From an uncultured Prevotellaceae bacterium (GTDB lineage: Bacteria; Bacteroidota; Bacteroidia; Bacteroidales; Bacteroidaceae): a DNA stretch of 37,820 nucleotides. The position numbers and the translations under genes were made by a program. Position 1 is the stretch's first letter; every line of letters starts with the position of its first letter. The notes beneath the pieces are model-generated. The model had not been told where the DNA came from, searched no databases, and saw only the letters and a program-made list of their open reading frames with translations. Shown piece by piece: positions 7,506 to 15,380 of this stretch. Where the stretch lies: the NCBI GenBank assembly GCA_902801155.1, contig CADCHG010000021.1, forward strand, positions 1-37,820, written 5' to 3'.

Positions 7506-8357
7506 CTATATGCGAAAAACTCGTTTTGCGGTTGCCGTTGTTGTATCTGCTATTTCCTCGTTGCTCGTGCCGTATGCCAAAGCAAGTTTTTCAATTATGA
7601 AAGGAATGAACGATGATTCGTTTCTCTCGCCTCTGTATGGGGCAGGTGCCATGTAAGGGGCATCTGTCTCAAGAACTATCCTGTCCATAGGGACAACGGC
7701 GGCAAGGTCTTCTGCAAGATGACTTTTCTTGAATGTAGAGACACCTCCAATGCCGAGTACGAATTTCTCAAACTGCAATAGTTCTGTGGCTTCGTGCTGG
7801 TTACCTGTAAAGCAATGGAAAACACCTCCCGGCAATTCCTTCTCGTATCTGCGGATAATCTTCACCATTTCATTCTGAGCCTTGCGACAATGAATCATAA
7901 GAGGTAGTTGTGTCTCTATGCTCCATTGAACCTGTTGCTCAAAGGCATCAAGCTGTTCTTTCTCAAATTCGCGTGACCAGTAGTAGTCAAGGCCTACTTC
8001 GCCGATGGCTATATAGTTGTCGTTGCGAATTTCTAGGTGCATCTTATCAAGCACCTCCTTGTAATCCTCTTTCACATCCTCAGGATGAAGACCTATCATC
8101 GGATGTATAAAGTCGGGAAAGCGTTCACAAACAGCTTTTATCGTGGCTATAGAGTCATAGTTGATGCCAGGACACAAAAGCTGTATGGCACCAGCCTCCT
8201 TTGCACGTGCCACAACCTCGTCAAGGTCATCCTTGAATTCCTCTCCGTCGATGTGGGTGTGGGTGTCGATGAAACTGCCCCTCGCTTGCCCTATGGGCAT
8301 CCTCTCCCCAAGGGGCGAGGAGGAAATTACACTATTTAGCTTGTGATTATTCATCAA
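7506..8357 (-). CDS. tatD: TatD family metal-dependent hydrolase / DNase
   Basis: TIM-barrel amidohydrolase-fold enzyme of the TatD/YcfH family, known as 3'-5' exonucleases or metal-dependent hydrolases. Metal-site motifs are visible: FIDTHTHID (near residue 28), GEVGLDYYW, MIHCRKA, FHCFTGN and LETDAPYMAP. The family normally starts at the THTH strand. Here about 27 extra residues precede it, and residues 12-27 (SSPLGERMPIGQARGS) are encoded by the GC-rich palindromic element at 8277-8324. The ATG at 8357 is used; an internal ATG within the element would give a protein of normal length. It is the last gene of the porQ-polyprenyl synthase-tatD unit. Confidence 0.93.
   Translation of the reverse strand: MMNNHKLNSVISSSPLGERMPIGQARGSFIDTHTHIDGEEFKDDLDEVVARAKEAGAIQLLCPGINYDSIATIKAVCERFPDFIHPMIGLHPEDVKEDYKEVLDKMHLEIRNDNYIAIGEVGLDYYWSREFEKEQLDAFEQQVQWSIETQLPLMIHCRKAQNEMVKIIRRYEKELPGGVFHCFTGNQHEATELLQFEKFVLGIGGVSTFKKSHLAEDLAAVVPMDRIVLETDAPYMAPAPYRGERNESSFIPFIIEKLALAYGTSNEEIADTTTATAKRVFRI
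8277..8324 (-). repeat. GC-rich palindromic element, coding arm inside tatD
   Basis: A 48-base element (CCCCTCGC...GCGAGG-type ends) translated in frame as TatD residues 12-27. Its reverse complement aligns base for base, at about 80% by eye, with 8383-8430. The pair therefore forms an inverted repeat around the tatD start codon. Confidence 0.8.
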
Positions 8358-8383
8358 ATCCTTTGATCGAAAATACTAATTTT

Positions 8384-8430
8384 CCCCTCGCCCCTTGGAG
8401 AGAGGGTGTCCGTAGGATGGGTGAGGGGCC
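8384..8430 (+). repeat. GC-rich palindromic element, intergenic arm after polyprenyl synthase
   Basis: Partner of the element at 8277-8324 in opposite orientation. On the transcribed (minus) strand it begins one base after the polyprenyl synthase stop codon (8432-8434) and precedes the tatD start. The element is itself palindromic (CCCCTCGCCCC...GTGAGGGGCC). Confidence 0.8.
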
Positions 8431-8431
8431 A

Positions 8432-9436
8432 TTACTTCTCCCTCTTCATCATCTTGGCTGCGTATTCCCTGAGGGCGGTCTTCTTCTCCTCGGCAACGCT
8501 GACCTTGTCAAGAGCCTCGATAGCCTCGTGATAGTATTCCTCCATCTTTGCCTTTGCCATAAGGTCGATACCGAGCTTGTTGTAGATAGCGGTAACAGCA
8601 GCAACCTTCTCCTGACGGTCGAACTCCTTTGCTGCAATCCAGCGTGAGAGTTCAGCCTTAGTCTCGCCCTCAGCCTTGTTGAAGGCATTGATAAGCATGT
8701 AGGTCTTCTTGTTGCTTGTGATGTCACCACCGATAGCCTTGCCGAAAACCTTTGGGTCACCATACACATCAAGGAAATCATCTTGAAGCTGGAAGGCAAG
8801 TCCCATACGCTCGCCAAAGCGATACAGAAGTTCCACGTCCTCCTTTGGAGCATCAGCCATTATTGCGCCAATCTTCATGGCACATGCAAGCAATACGCTT
8901 GTCTTGAGGCGTATCATCTCAATATATTCCTCCTCACGCACATCATCGCGAGTCTCGAATTCCATATCGTATTGCTGTCCCTCGCCAATCTCCAATGCTG
9001 TTGTTGTGAAACAGTCGAGAACGGCAGGTAACTTATCTGCAGGACAGTTCTGCATCCTCTGGTAAGCGAGAACGAGCATAGAGTCGCCTGAGAGGATAGC
9101 GGTATTTGCATCCCATTTCTTGTGAACGGTAGGCTGACCACGACGCACATCTGCATTATCCATAAGATCATCGTGCAGAAGGGTATAGTTGTGGTATGTC
9201 TCCAAGCCTATTGCCTGTGGAAGAATAGACTCTGGGTCGTCCTTATAAAGGTTATACGACATCAGCATAAGCATTGGACGAATACGTTTTCCTCCAAGGT
9301 CGAGAACATACTTTATTGGCTCATATAATGAGTAGGGCTTGCGGTCGTATGGCAAGTTTGAGAGATAAGATTGGATAAGACCCCCCAGCCCCCCAAGGGG
9401 GAGTTGGTTTATAGTATTGACGTTGCTTTTTTCCAT
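8432..9436 (-). CDS. polyprenyl diphosphate synthase (trans-isoprenyl transferase)
   Basis: Condenses isopentenyl diphosphate onto allylic diphosphates to make polyprenyl chains. Both aspartate-rich motifs are present: LLHDDLMDNADVRRG (DDxxD, first) and LQDDFLDVYGD (second), with GGKRIRP near residue 48. The length of 334 residues suits a longer-chain synthase (octaprenyl type) as well as a farnesyl/geranylgeranyl synthase; chain length is not decidable here. I take the ATG at 9436 (MEKSNVNT). A frame extending to a TTG at 9517 overlaps the porQ stop and would translate a second repeat element. Residues 12-20 (LPLGGLGGL) come from the palindromic element at 9379-9409. Confidence 0.92.
   Translation of the reverse strand: MEKSNVNTINQLPLGGLGGLIQSYLSNLPYDRKPYSLYEPIKYVLDLGGKRIRPMLMLMSYNLYKDDPESILPQAIGLETYHNYTLLHDDLMDNADVRRGQPTVHKKWDANTAILSGDSMLVLAYQRMQNCPADKLPAVLDCFTTTALEIGEGQQYDMEFETRDDVREEEYIEMIRLKTSVLLACAMKIGAIMADAPKEDVELLYRFGERMGLAFQLQDDFLDVYGDPKVFGKAIGGDITSNKKTYMLINAFNKAEGETKAELSRWIAAKEFDRQEKVAAVTAIYNKLGIDLMAKAKMEEYYHEAIEALDKVSVAEEKKTALREYAAKMMKREK
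9379..9409 (-). repeat. GC-rich palindromic element, coding arm inside polyprenyl synthase
   Basis: CCCCCCAGCCCCCCAAGGGG core, translated in frame near residue 12. It is an inverted, shortened relative of 9481-9515. The synthase start codon (9436) lies between the two. Confidence 0.7.
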
Positions 9437-9480
9437 ATAGATTTTTATAATTAATTCTTTTTGATTTGAAATGCTATCTA

Positions 9481-9515
9481 AAAGCTCCCTCCCTTGGGGA
9501 GGGATGGGGTGGGTC
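9481..9515 (+). repeat. GC-rich palindromic element, arm at the porQ stop
   Basis: CTCCCTCCCTTGGGGAGGG core followed by ATGGGGTGGGTC. On the minus strand its first bases overlap the TGA stop of porQ (9514-9516). It is the upstream arm of the inverted pair around the polyprenyl synthase start. Confidence 0.7.
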
Positions 9516-10473
9516 AAAGCGTAAACGCTGCATTTATCATAAGACTTGACGAACTGACATGATACTTTGCATAGGACACTCCTAGAGAGAAACTGTCGAG
9601 TATCAATCCGCCTCCGAATGATAATCCCGCTCCGTGGGTGCTTTCAGATTTATCGCCAAAGCTATCGTGTGTGCCAACTTTCATCTCATGTGCTCTGCGG
9701 AAGTTATATCCTGCGGAGAGGTAAATCTGGTCACTTAACAGAAGGTCTGCTCCGACTACCATGTGCCGGAAGAGGGAATAGTTCCAGCGAGTGAGGTCAA
9801 CAGCGGTAAGACTAACCCGGAACGGCGTGCCAATTATGCGCTTCGTGGCACCTATCTGTAAATCGGCAGGCATTGATTCATATTCCTCATCGTAAGCAGA
9901 CAACTGACCTCCAAGGTTCTTTGCCACTATGGAAGCTGAGAAATCCTTCTCCTCATTGTAATAGTTAAGGCCAAGGTCAATACCAACCGCAGTACTGCTA
10001 TAGTCGCCAATCTTAGAGTAAACGAAACGTGCGGTCACACCACCCACTAGATTCTTTGCAAGAGGATATGACAGAGTGCCGTTGAGGGCAAGGTCGGAAG
10101 CGTTGAACTCGCCGAGAATAGTACCTTCTGCGTTGGTATGTTTCATGCTGCCATAGTTGAGATATTGCGCAGCCACACCAATGGTGGCTTTCTCTCCTTG
10201 AGCAAAGGCATATCCTGCGGAAAAGAGATTCGCACCACTCATATAGTTCATATATCCGATATTCAGCGTCCTGTCTGAAACAGAGGCAAGCAAGGCTGGA
10301 TTATGAATAGCGAGTGCTGCATCATCTTCAATGAGAGATATGTTATCTCCACCCAAGGCTGCCGCATGCGAGCTTACAGGCAAACGCAGAAAATTGTATA
10401 TCGTCTGCGACTCCTGAGCGTGTAATGCAAGCGAAAAACCGACCCAAAGGAGGAGAATTATAGCTTTTTTCAT
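9514..10473 (-). CDS. porQ: type IX secretion system protein PorQ-like
   Basis: An outer-membrane beta-barrel protein of the PorV/PorQ type associated with the type IX secretion system (export and cell-surface attachment of cargo in Bacteroidetes). The signal peptide is MKKAIILLLWVGFSLALHAQ. The family hallmark SSHAAALGGDNISLIEDDAA is followed by IHNPALL and alternating beta strands ending INAAFTL. At 319 residues it is near the usual length. The start at 10473 is supported by the signal peptide. It is the first gene of a minus-strand unit with the isoprenoid synthase and tatD, and lies divergently to the TonB-like gene. Confidence 0.85.
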   Translation of the reverse strand: MKKAIILLLWVGFSLALHAQESQTIYNFLRLPVSSHAAALGGDNISLIEDDAALAIHNPALLASVSDRTLNIGYMNYMSGANLFSAGYAFAQGEKATIGVAAQYLNYGSMKHTNAEGTILGEFNASDLALNGTLSYPLAKNLVGGVTARFVYSKIGDYSSTAVGIDLGLNYYNEEKDFSASIVAKNLGGQLSAYDEEYESMPADLQIGATKRIIGTPFRVSLTAVDLTRWNYSLFRHMVVGADLLLSDQIYLSAGYNFRRAHEMKVGTHDSFGDKSESTHGAGLSFGGGLILDSFSLGVSYAKYHVSSSSLMINAAFTL

Positions 10474-10494
10474 CCGAATTAAAGAAATTTACGG

Positions 10495-10502
10495 CAAAGA
10501 TA
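10495..10502 (-). promoter_or_regulatory. -7 promoter element for porQ
   Basis: On the minus strand the sequence reads TATCTTTG, a perfect match to TAnnTTTG, 22 bases upstream of the porQ ATG. No good -33 TTTG is seen at standard spacing. Confidence 0.6.
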
Positions 10503-10525
10503 GCATTTTTTTCCAATATCATTGC

Positions 10526-10533
10526 TAAATTTG
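10526..10533 (+). promoter_or_regulatory. -7 promoter element for the TonB-like gene
   Basis: TAAATTTG fits TAnnTTTG and lies 44 bases upstream of the GTG start. A T-rich stretch occupies the -33 region. It is only 24 bases from the porQ -7 box on the other strand, so the two polymerase footprints would overlap. Confidence 0.6.
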
Positions 10534-10576
10534 CACTCGAATTTAATATAAAAACGCATTTTACCACTATTTTATT

Positions 10577-11272
10577 GTGGAAGTAAAGAAATCACATAAA
10601 GCAGATCTTGAACATTTACGTCCGTGGATGTTTCTCGGTGCATTCGTCATAATGGGCCTTCTCTTCATCCTTGTGCTTGAGGTACATATAGGTGGAGGGA
10701 AGGATGATTTTGACGATTTCGACGATGATATAACTATGGATCTGAACCTGAAGCTGAACGATCAGCGTGACATGATTTCGGCGGCAGAAAAAAAGACAAG
10801 ACATGAAGAACAGGCGGAAAAACTCAATAAGGTTGACAATCTAACGGAGATTCCCCCAAAAATACTCGAAGTCGTTAAGTTCACTCCTGACGATATGGAT
10901 GAAGATGAACTTCTTGAAGAGGAGAAGGACGAGCCTATAAATCAGAATGATGATGATCCAGAGACTCTCCGTATTGTTCAGGAACTGCCTCAGTATCCGG
11001 GTGGTATGACCGAATTCGTGAAGTGGCTAACCAAGAACCTGAAATATCCTACCGCCGCTCTGCGCAGTAAGATAGAGGGAAAGGTCATGATCAGTTTCAT
11101 AGTCAATACCGACGGTACTATTTCTGATATCAAGGTAGTGAAGAAAGCACATCGGTTGCTTGATGCCGAGGCTCTGAGAGTTGCCAAGCTCATGCCTAAG
11201 TGGGAACCTGGCAAAGACCACGGCAAGGTATGTCGCACGAAAGTCGCTATTCCTATTGTGTTCGAGATATAG
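10577..11272 (+). CDS. TonB family energy transducer
   Basis: Couples the inner-membrane proton motive force to outer-membrane TonB-dependent transport. The order of parts is a short cytoplasmic start MEVKKSHKADLEHLRP, one membrane helix at about residues 18-36 (MFLGAFVIMGLLFILVLEV), a long acidic, Asp/Glu-rich periplasmic linker with few prolines, and a C-terminal TonB domain (about 145-231) with YPGGMTEFVKWL, GKVMISFIVNTDGTI and the end VAIPIVFEI. The start is GTG at 10577; the MEVKKS opening is typical of Bacteroidetes members of this family, which supports it over the ATG further inside. No ExbB/ExbD genes are adjacent. Confidence 0.9.
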   Translation: MEVKKSHKADLEHLRPWMFLGAFVIMGLLFILVLEVHIGGGKDDFDDFDDDITMDLNLKLNDQRDMISAAEKKTRHEEQAEKLNKVDNLTEIPPKILEVVKFTPDDMDEDELLEEEKDEPINQNDDDPETLRIVQELPQYPGGMTEFVKWLTKNLKYPTAALRSKIEGKVMISFIVNTDGTISDIKVVKKAHRLLDAEALRVAKLMPKWEPGKDHGKVCRTKVAIPIVFEI

Positions 11273-11431
11273 TCATTATTGCTTCTGATTGATGCTGATT
11301 TCATTCCTTGTTACGTGGAAATCCCTTTTTTTCTATCCTTTTGGCGATAGATAGTAAACGTTAAAAATGTTTTTTGTTGTAAAAGAATGAAAACCCTGAG
11401 AATTTCTTTCGTTTTCTTGTAAATAATTTTG

Positions 11432-11439
11432 TAACTTTG
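11432..11439 (+). promoter_or_regulatory. -7 promoter element for the msbA-like operon
   Basis: TAACTTTG fits TAnnTTTG, with TTTC at about the -33 distance. The leader to the ATG at 11564 is about 120 bases and contains a CAGCC-TTGG-GGCTG hairpin near 11464-11477. Nothing else is seen between 11273 and 11431. Confidence 0.6.
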
Positions 11440-11563
11440 CACTCGAAAATGAGAAACGTGTGCCAGCCTTGGGGCTGACATGCACTATTTTCTTCATGCG
11501 AAGATGTACTTTGCAGTCGGAAATAAAAAGGTACTTCCCTTTTTGGCTTTAGACATTTAACTA

Positions 11564-13408
11564 ATGAAAGAATTCCTTAAGGTACTGAGGCGTTTTGTGC
11601 CTCCATATAAGAAATATCTCGTGTTATCGGTGGTGTTTAATATTCTCTCGGCACTACTGAATATCTTCTCATTTGCTACTCTTGTACCTATCCTTCAAAT
11701 CCTGTTCAAAACGGGAGATGCAGGGAAGGCTACAGAATTGATGGCATGGGACTGGAGTAACGCCAAGGAGGTGGTGAGCAACAATGCCGACTATTATGTA
11801 ACGAACATGATCGCCGATATGGGTGCAACTACCACGTTGCTTATCATTGGTTTGTTCCTTGCCTTTGCCACATTCCTCAAGACAGGAGCGTATTTCCTTT
11901 CGTCGGCTACTATCATTCCAATCCGTACAGGTGTTGTGCGCGATATCCGCAATCAGCTTTATCGTAAGATTACATCTCTGCCTTTGGGATTCTTCAGCGA
12001 AGAGCGCAAGGGCGATATCATAGCCCGTATGTCGGGTGATGTGCAGGAGATAGAGTCTTCGATAATGTCGAGCCTTGACATGCTGTTCAAGAATCCTATT
12101 CTCATTATTGCCTATTTCACTACACTTGTAGTGATAAGTTGGCAGCTCACGCTGTTTACTATTGTCTTTGTTCCTATTATGGGATGGGCGATAGGTGCTG
12201 TGGGCAAGAAACTGAAATCGAAGTCGATTGCTGCTCAGGCTCTTTGGAGTGATACTATGAGTCAGGTGGAAGAGACTTTAGGCGGTTTGAGAATCATAAA
12301 GGCATTCTGTGCCGAGGATAAGATGAATGACCGTTTTGACCGCATAAATACCAGTTACCGCAATAGCATACTCAGAGTGAACGTTCGTCAGCAGATGGCG
12401 CATCCTATGAGTGAGTTCCTTGGTACGCTAATGATAGTCATCGTGCTGTGGTTTGGTGGCATCCTCGTGCTTAACGACTATGCCCTCAGCGGTCCTACAT
12501 TCATCTACTATATGGTTATCCTTTACTCAATCCTTCAGCCTTTGAAGGATTTCAGTAAGGCAGGATACAACATTCCAAAGGGACTTGCATCTATGGAGCG
12601 TGTGGATAAGATACTGATGGCTGAGGATACTATTCCTGAGAGCCAACATCCAACACCTATCACCTCATTCGAGCATCAGATTGAGTTCCGCAACGTATCG
12701 TTTGCGTACAACGACTTTAAGACTGGTGAGCCGCATTGGGTGCTGAAAGATATCAATCTCGTTATTCCTAAGGGAAAGACCATCGCGCTTGTGGGACAGT
12801 CGGGTTCGGGAAAATCCACTCTTGTGGATCTCATTCCTCGTTATTATGATGTGCAGAAGGGAGAGGTGCTTATTGACGGTATCAATGTAAAGGACCTTGG
12901 CATACACGACCTTCGCCAGCTCATAGGAAACGTGAATCAGGAGGCTATTCTCTTCAACGATACGTTCAGAAACAACATCACATTCGGAGTGGATTCTGCT
13001 ACTGATGAGGAAATAGAACAGGCGGCAAAGATTGCCAATGCCCATCAGTTCATTACAGAGTCTGAGAACGGTTATGAGACCATGATAGGTGACCGTGGTG
13101 GTAGACTCTCAGGCGGTCAGCGTCAGCGTGTTAGTATTGCGCGTGCCATATTGAAGAACCCTCCAATCCTTATCCTTGATGAGGCTACCTCGGCACTCGA
13201 CACAGAGTCGGAGCGACTTGTTCAGGATGCCCTTGAGAAACTGATGACTACCCGAACAACCGTTGCAATTGCCCATCGTCTCTCTACTATTAAACATGCA
13301 AGTGAGATATATGTGCTGCATGAGGGTAGGATCGTGGAGAGCGGTACGCATGAGGAGTTGCTGCAAAAAGACGGTTACTATAAGAAGCTGCATGATATGC
13401 AGAAGTAA
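11564..13408 (+). CDS. msbA: ABC exporter (MsbA-like lipid flippase)
   Basis: A half-transporter of 614 residues with six membrane helices (about residues 15-320) fused to an ATPase. The nucleotide-binding domain shows Walker A GQSGSGKST (near 417), signature LSGGQRQR, Walker B ILILDEATSAL and the switch histidine AIAHRLST. Family members flip lipid A-core or related lipids across the inner membrane. The direct downstream neighbours, a phosphotransferase of the LTA-synthase family and a lipid A-type acyltransferase, support a lipid A/LPS role. It is the first gene of the unit. A palindromic element begins immediately after its stop codon. Confidence 0.88.
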   Translation: MKEFLKVLRRFVPPYKKYLVLSVVFNILSALLNIFSFATLVPILQILFKTGDAGKATELMAWDWSNAKEVVSNNADYYVTNMIADMGATTTLLIIGLFLAFATFLKTGAYFLSSATIIPIRTGVVRDIRNQLYRKITSLPLGFFSEERKGDIIARMSGDVQEIESSIMSSLDMLFKNPILIIAYFTTLVVISWQLTLFTIVFVPIMGWAIGAVGKKLKSKSIAAQALWSDTMSQVEETLGGLRIIKAFCAEDKMNDRFDRINTSYRNSILRVNVRQQMAHPMSEFLGTLMIVIVLWFGGILVLNDYALSGPTFIYYMVILYSILQPLKDFSKAGYNIPKGLASMERVDKILMAEDTIPESQHPTPITSFEHQIEFRNVSFAYNDFKTGEPHWVLKDINLVIPKGKTIALVGQSGSGKSTLVDLIPRYYDVQKGEVLIDGINVKDLGIHDLRQLIGNVNQEAILFNDTFRNNITFGVDSATDEEIEQAAKIANAHQFITESENGYETMIGDRGGRLSGGQRQRVSIARAILKNPPILILDEATSALDTESERLVQDALEKLMTTRTTVAIAHRLSTIKHASEIYVLHEGRIVESGTHEELLQKDGYYKKLHDMQK

Positions 13409-13410
13409 AG

Positions 13411-13448
13411 GAGGCCCCCTCCATCTCCCCCGAGGGGGAGGGAGCCGG
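13411..13448 (+). repeat. GC-rich palindromic element, arm after the msbA stop
   Basis: GAGGCCCCCTCC...CTCCCCCGAGGGGGAGGG-type element starting two bases after the TAA of the msbA-like gene. It is an inverted relative of 13514-13553, and the start codon of the next gene (13482) lies between the arms. Confidence 0.8.
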
Positions 13449-13481
13449 AAGGCACAAAATAATAGAAATTGATCATTAAAA

Positions 13482-15380
13482 ATGGAAAATATAGCCAATC
13501 CTTATAGTCGAATCGGCTCCCTCCCTATGGGGGAGGGCGGGGGGAGAGGCCGTGTTTATTTGTTTATCTCTCTTTTCCTCCTCTGGACCTTTATCGGAGT
13601 ATTTAGCAAGCTTGTTTTCCTTGCTGTCTATGCTTCGATAATAGATGGGATTGGCGCTTCTGACTGGTGGGATGTGATATGGCATGGACTTGTGCTCGAT
13701 GTTGCTATTGCCGGATACCTTACTATCATTCCTGCTCTCTTCTTTATTGCTTCGCTATGGATAGAGTCCAAGACGATAGGCTGGATATGGAAGGGCTATG
13801 TGGGAATCGTGGCTTTCATCTCATCACTTGCATATGTAGCAAACATAGCGCTTTACGGCTTTTGGGGATTTCCGCTCGACAATACCCCGTTGCTCTATAT
13901 AAAGACATCCCCCTCTGATGCTATGGCGAGCGTCACGACAGGGCAGTTGATAGGAGGCTTGCTTGCCGTATGTGCTTCTACGGTGTTTATTTACCTTCTC
14001 ATCACAAGGCTTGTGAAGCTTCCAAAGGCTCAACAGAATGGCAAACCATTGTTGCAGACGATAGTGATACTTCTCCTTACTGCGCTTCTCATCATCCCAA
14101 TCCGAGGAGGCTTTGGTGCAGGAACAAACCATACAGGGGCGGTGTATTACTCCACAAACATACGCCTATGTCATGCTGCTGTGAATCCTATCTTCTGCTT
14201 TATAGAATCGGTAACGCATGATGAGGACATTGCCGATAGGTACCGCTTCATGGACGATAAGGAGGCTACAGATATCTTTGGCAATATGACCTGTACGGCA
14301 TTACGTGGGGACTCGGTTGGGGAATTCTCGCTTCGTGGAGAAAACCAGCCAAGAAACGTGGTGGTGATAATGCTTGAGAGTTTCTCGAAGTATATCATGA
14401 CAGAAGCCGGACATGTGAAGGGCATAACTCCGAACCTTGACAGATACTCAAAGGAAGGAATGTATTTCACCCGTTTCTATGCCAATAGCTTCCGTACGGA
14501 TAGGGCTATTGTCTCAATACTCAGCGGATTGCCTGCGCAACCTACAATGAGCGTAATGGATATTCCGCATAAGAGTACGAGTTTGCCTTCTATTGCAAGT
14601 GCTATGGGAAAGGCTGGATATAACAGTACTTTCTACTATGGAGGTGATACGAACTACAGCAATATGAAGTCGTATTTTATGGGTACGGGTTTTCAGAATG
14701 TGGTGTCAGACAAGGATTTCCCGAAGGAATTGCATACTGGCAAATGGGGCGTGGCTGATGGTCCTGTGTATGAGAGGATTCTGAAGGATATGATAGCTTC
14801 TGACAAGAAGGAAAAGCATTTGAGAGTGGTAATGTCGGAGAGCAGTCACGAGCCGTTTGATGTGCCTTTCAAAAGCCATATCAAGGAGCCGGAATTGAAT
14901 GCCTTCTACTATGCTGACAAATGTCTTGGCGAGTTTGTTGGGGCTATGAAGAAGCAGGCAGATTGGGATAACACCCTCGTACTGATAGTACCAGATCATC
15001 TTGGCGCATATCCTCTGAATATCGATAACTATGCGCTATGGCGCTATGAGATTCCGATGATTCTGCTTGGAGGAAAAATTACGGCTCAGCAGGTAGAGAC
15101 CATAGGTTGCCAGACAGATATACCTGCCACGCTTCTCGGCATCCTCGGCATAGAGCATAATGAGTTCCTTTTCTCAAAGGATATTCTTGATGCCAAAGCT
15201 CCACATTTCGCTTTCTTCACCTTCCCTGATGCTATGGGAATGGTCACGGAAGAAAATACTGTGATATACGACAATGCCCTTAACAAGGCAGTACTCGATG
15301 AGGGAAGCGAGAAAGGATTGAATAAAAAGAGGGTACAGGCGTATCTTCAGAAACTATATGATAAAATAGCGGATTTGTAA
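13482..15380 (+). CDS. LTA-synthase-family membrane phosphotransferase (sulfatase/alkaline phosphatase fold)
   Basis: 632 residues: an N-terminal region of about five membrane helices (residues 25-215), then a periplasmic alkaline-phosphatase-superfamily domain. The domain has NVVVIMLESF (near 291), nucleophile Thr in SFRTDRAIVSILSG (near 338) and the metal-site PDHLG (near 505). Relatives transfer glycerol-phosphate or phosphoethanolamine from phospholipid to an extracytoplasmic glycan or lipid. A Gram-negative organism has no lipoteichoic acid, so lipid A/LPS or another envelope glycan is the likely acceptor. Residues 12-24 (GSLPMGEGGGRGR) are encoded by the palindromic element at 13514-13553. 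Its stop overlaps the acyltransferase ATG by one base. Confidence 0.85.
   Translation: MENIANPYSRIGSLPMGEGGGRGRVYLFISLFLLWTFIGVFSKLVFLAVYASIIDGIGASDWWDVIWHGLVLDVAIAGYLTIIPALFFIASLWIESKTIGWIWKGYVGIVAFISSLAYVANIALYGFWGFPLDNTPLLYIKTSPSDAMASVTTGQLIGGLLAVCASTVFIYLLITRLVKLPKAQQNGKPLLQTIVILLLTALLIIPIRGGFGAGTNHTGAVYYSTNIRLCHAAVNPIFCFIESVTHDEDIADRYRFMDDKEATDIFGNMTCTALRGDSVGEFSLRGENQPRNVVVIMLESFSKYIMTEAGHVKGITPNLDRYSKEGMYFTRFYANSFRTDRAIVSILSGLPAQPTMSVMDIPHKSTSLPSIASAMGKAGYNSTFYYGGDTNYSNMKSYFMGTGFQNVVSDKDFPKELHTGKWGVADGPVYERILKDMIASDKKEKHLRVVMSESSHEPFDVPFKSHIKEPELNAFYYADKCLGEFVGAMKKQADWDNTLVLIVPDHLGAYPLNIDNYALWRYEIPMILLGGKITAQQVETIGCQTDIPATLLGILGIEHNEFLFSKDILDAKAPHFAFFTFPDAMGMVTEENTVIYDNALNKAVLDEGSEKGLNKKRVQAYLQKLYDKIADL
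13514..13553 (-). repeat. GC-rich palindromic element, coding arm inside the LTA-synthase-like gene
   Basis: CTCCCTCCCTATGGGGGAGG followed by a G-rich GCGGGGGGAGAGG tract, translated in frame as residues 12-24. Nearly identical sequence occurs at 34550-34591. The G runs could also form a quadruplex. Confidence 0.85.

Noticed and set aside
9437-9517. TTG start at 9517 for the polyprenyl synthase (361 residues)
   Set aside because: It would overlap the porQ stop and translate a palindromic repeat plus a non-conserved stretch; the ATG at 9436 fits the family length.
11507-11514. Second -7-like box (TACTTTGC) in the msbA leader
   Set aside because: It lacks one base of the TAnnTTTG spacing, so it was not listed as a promoter.
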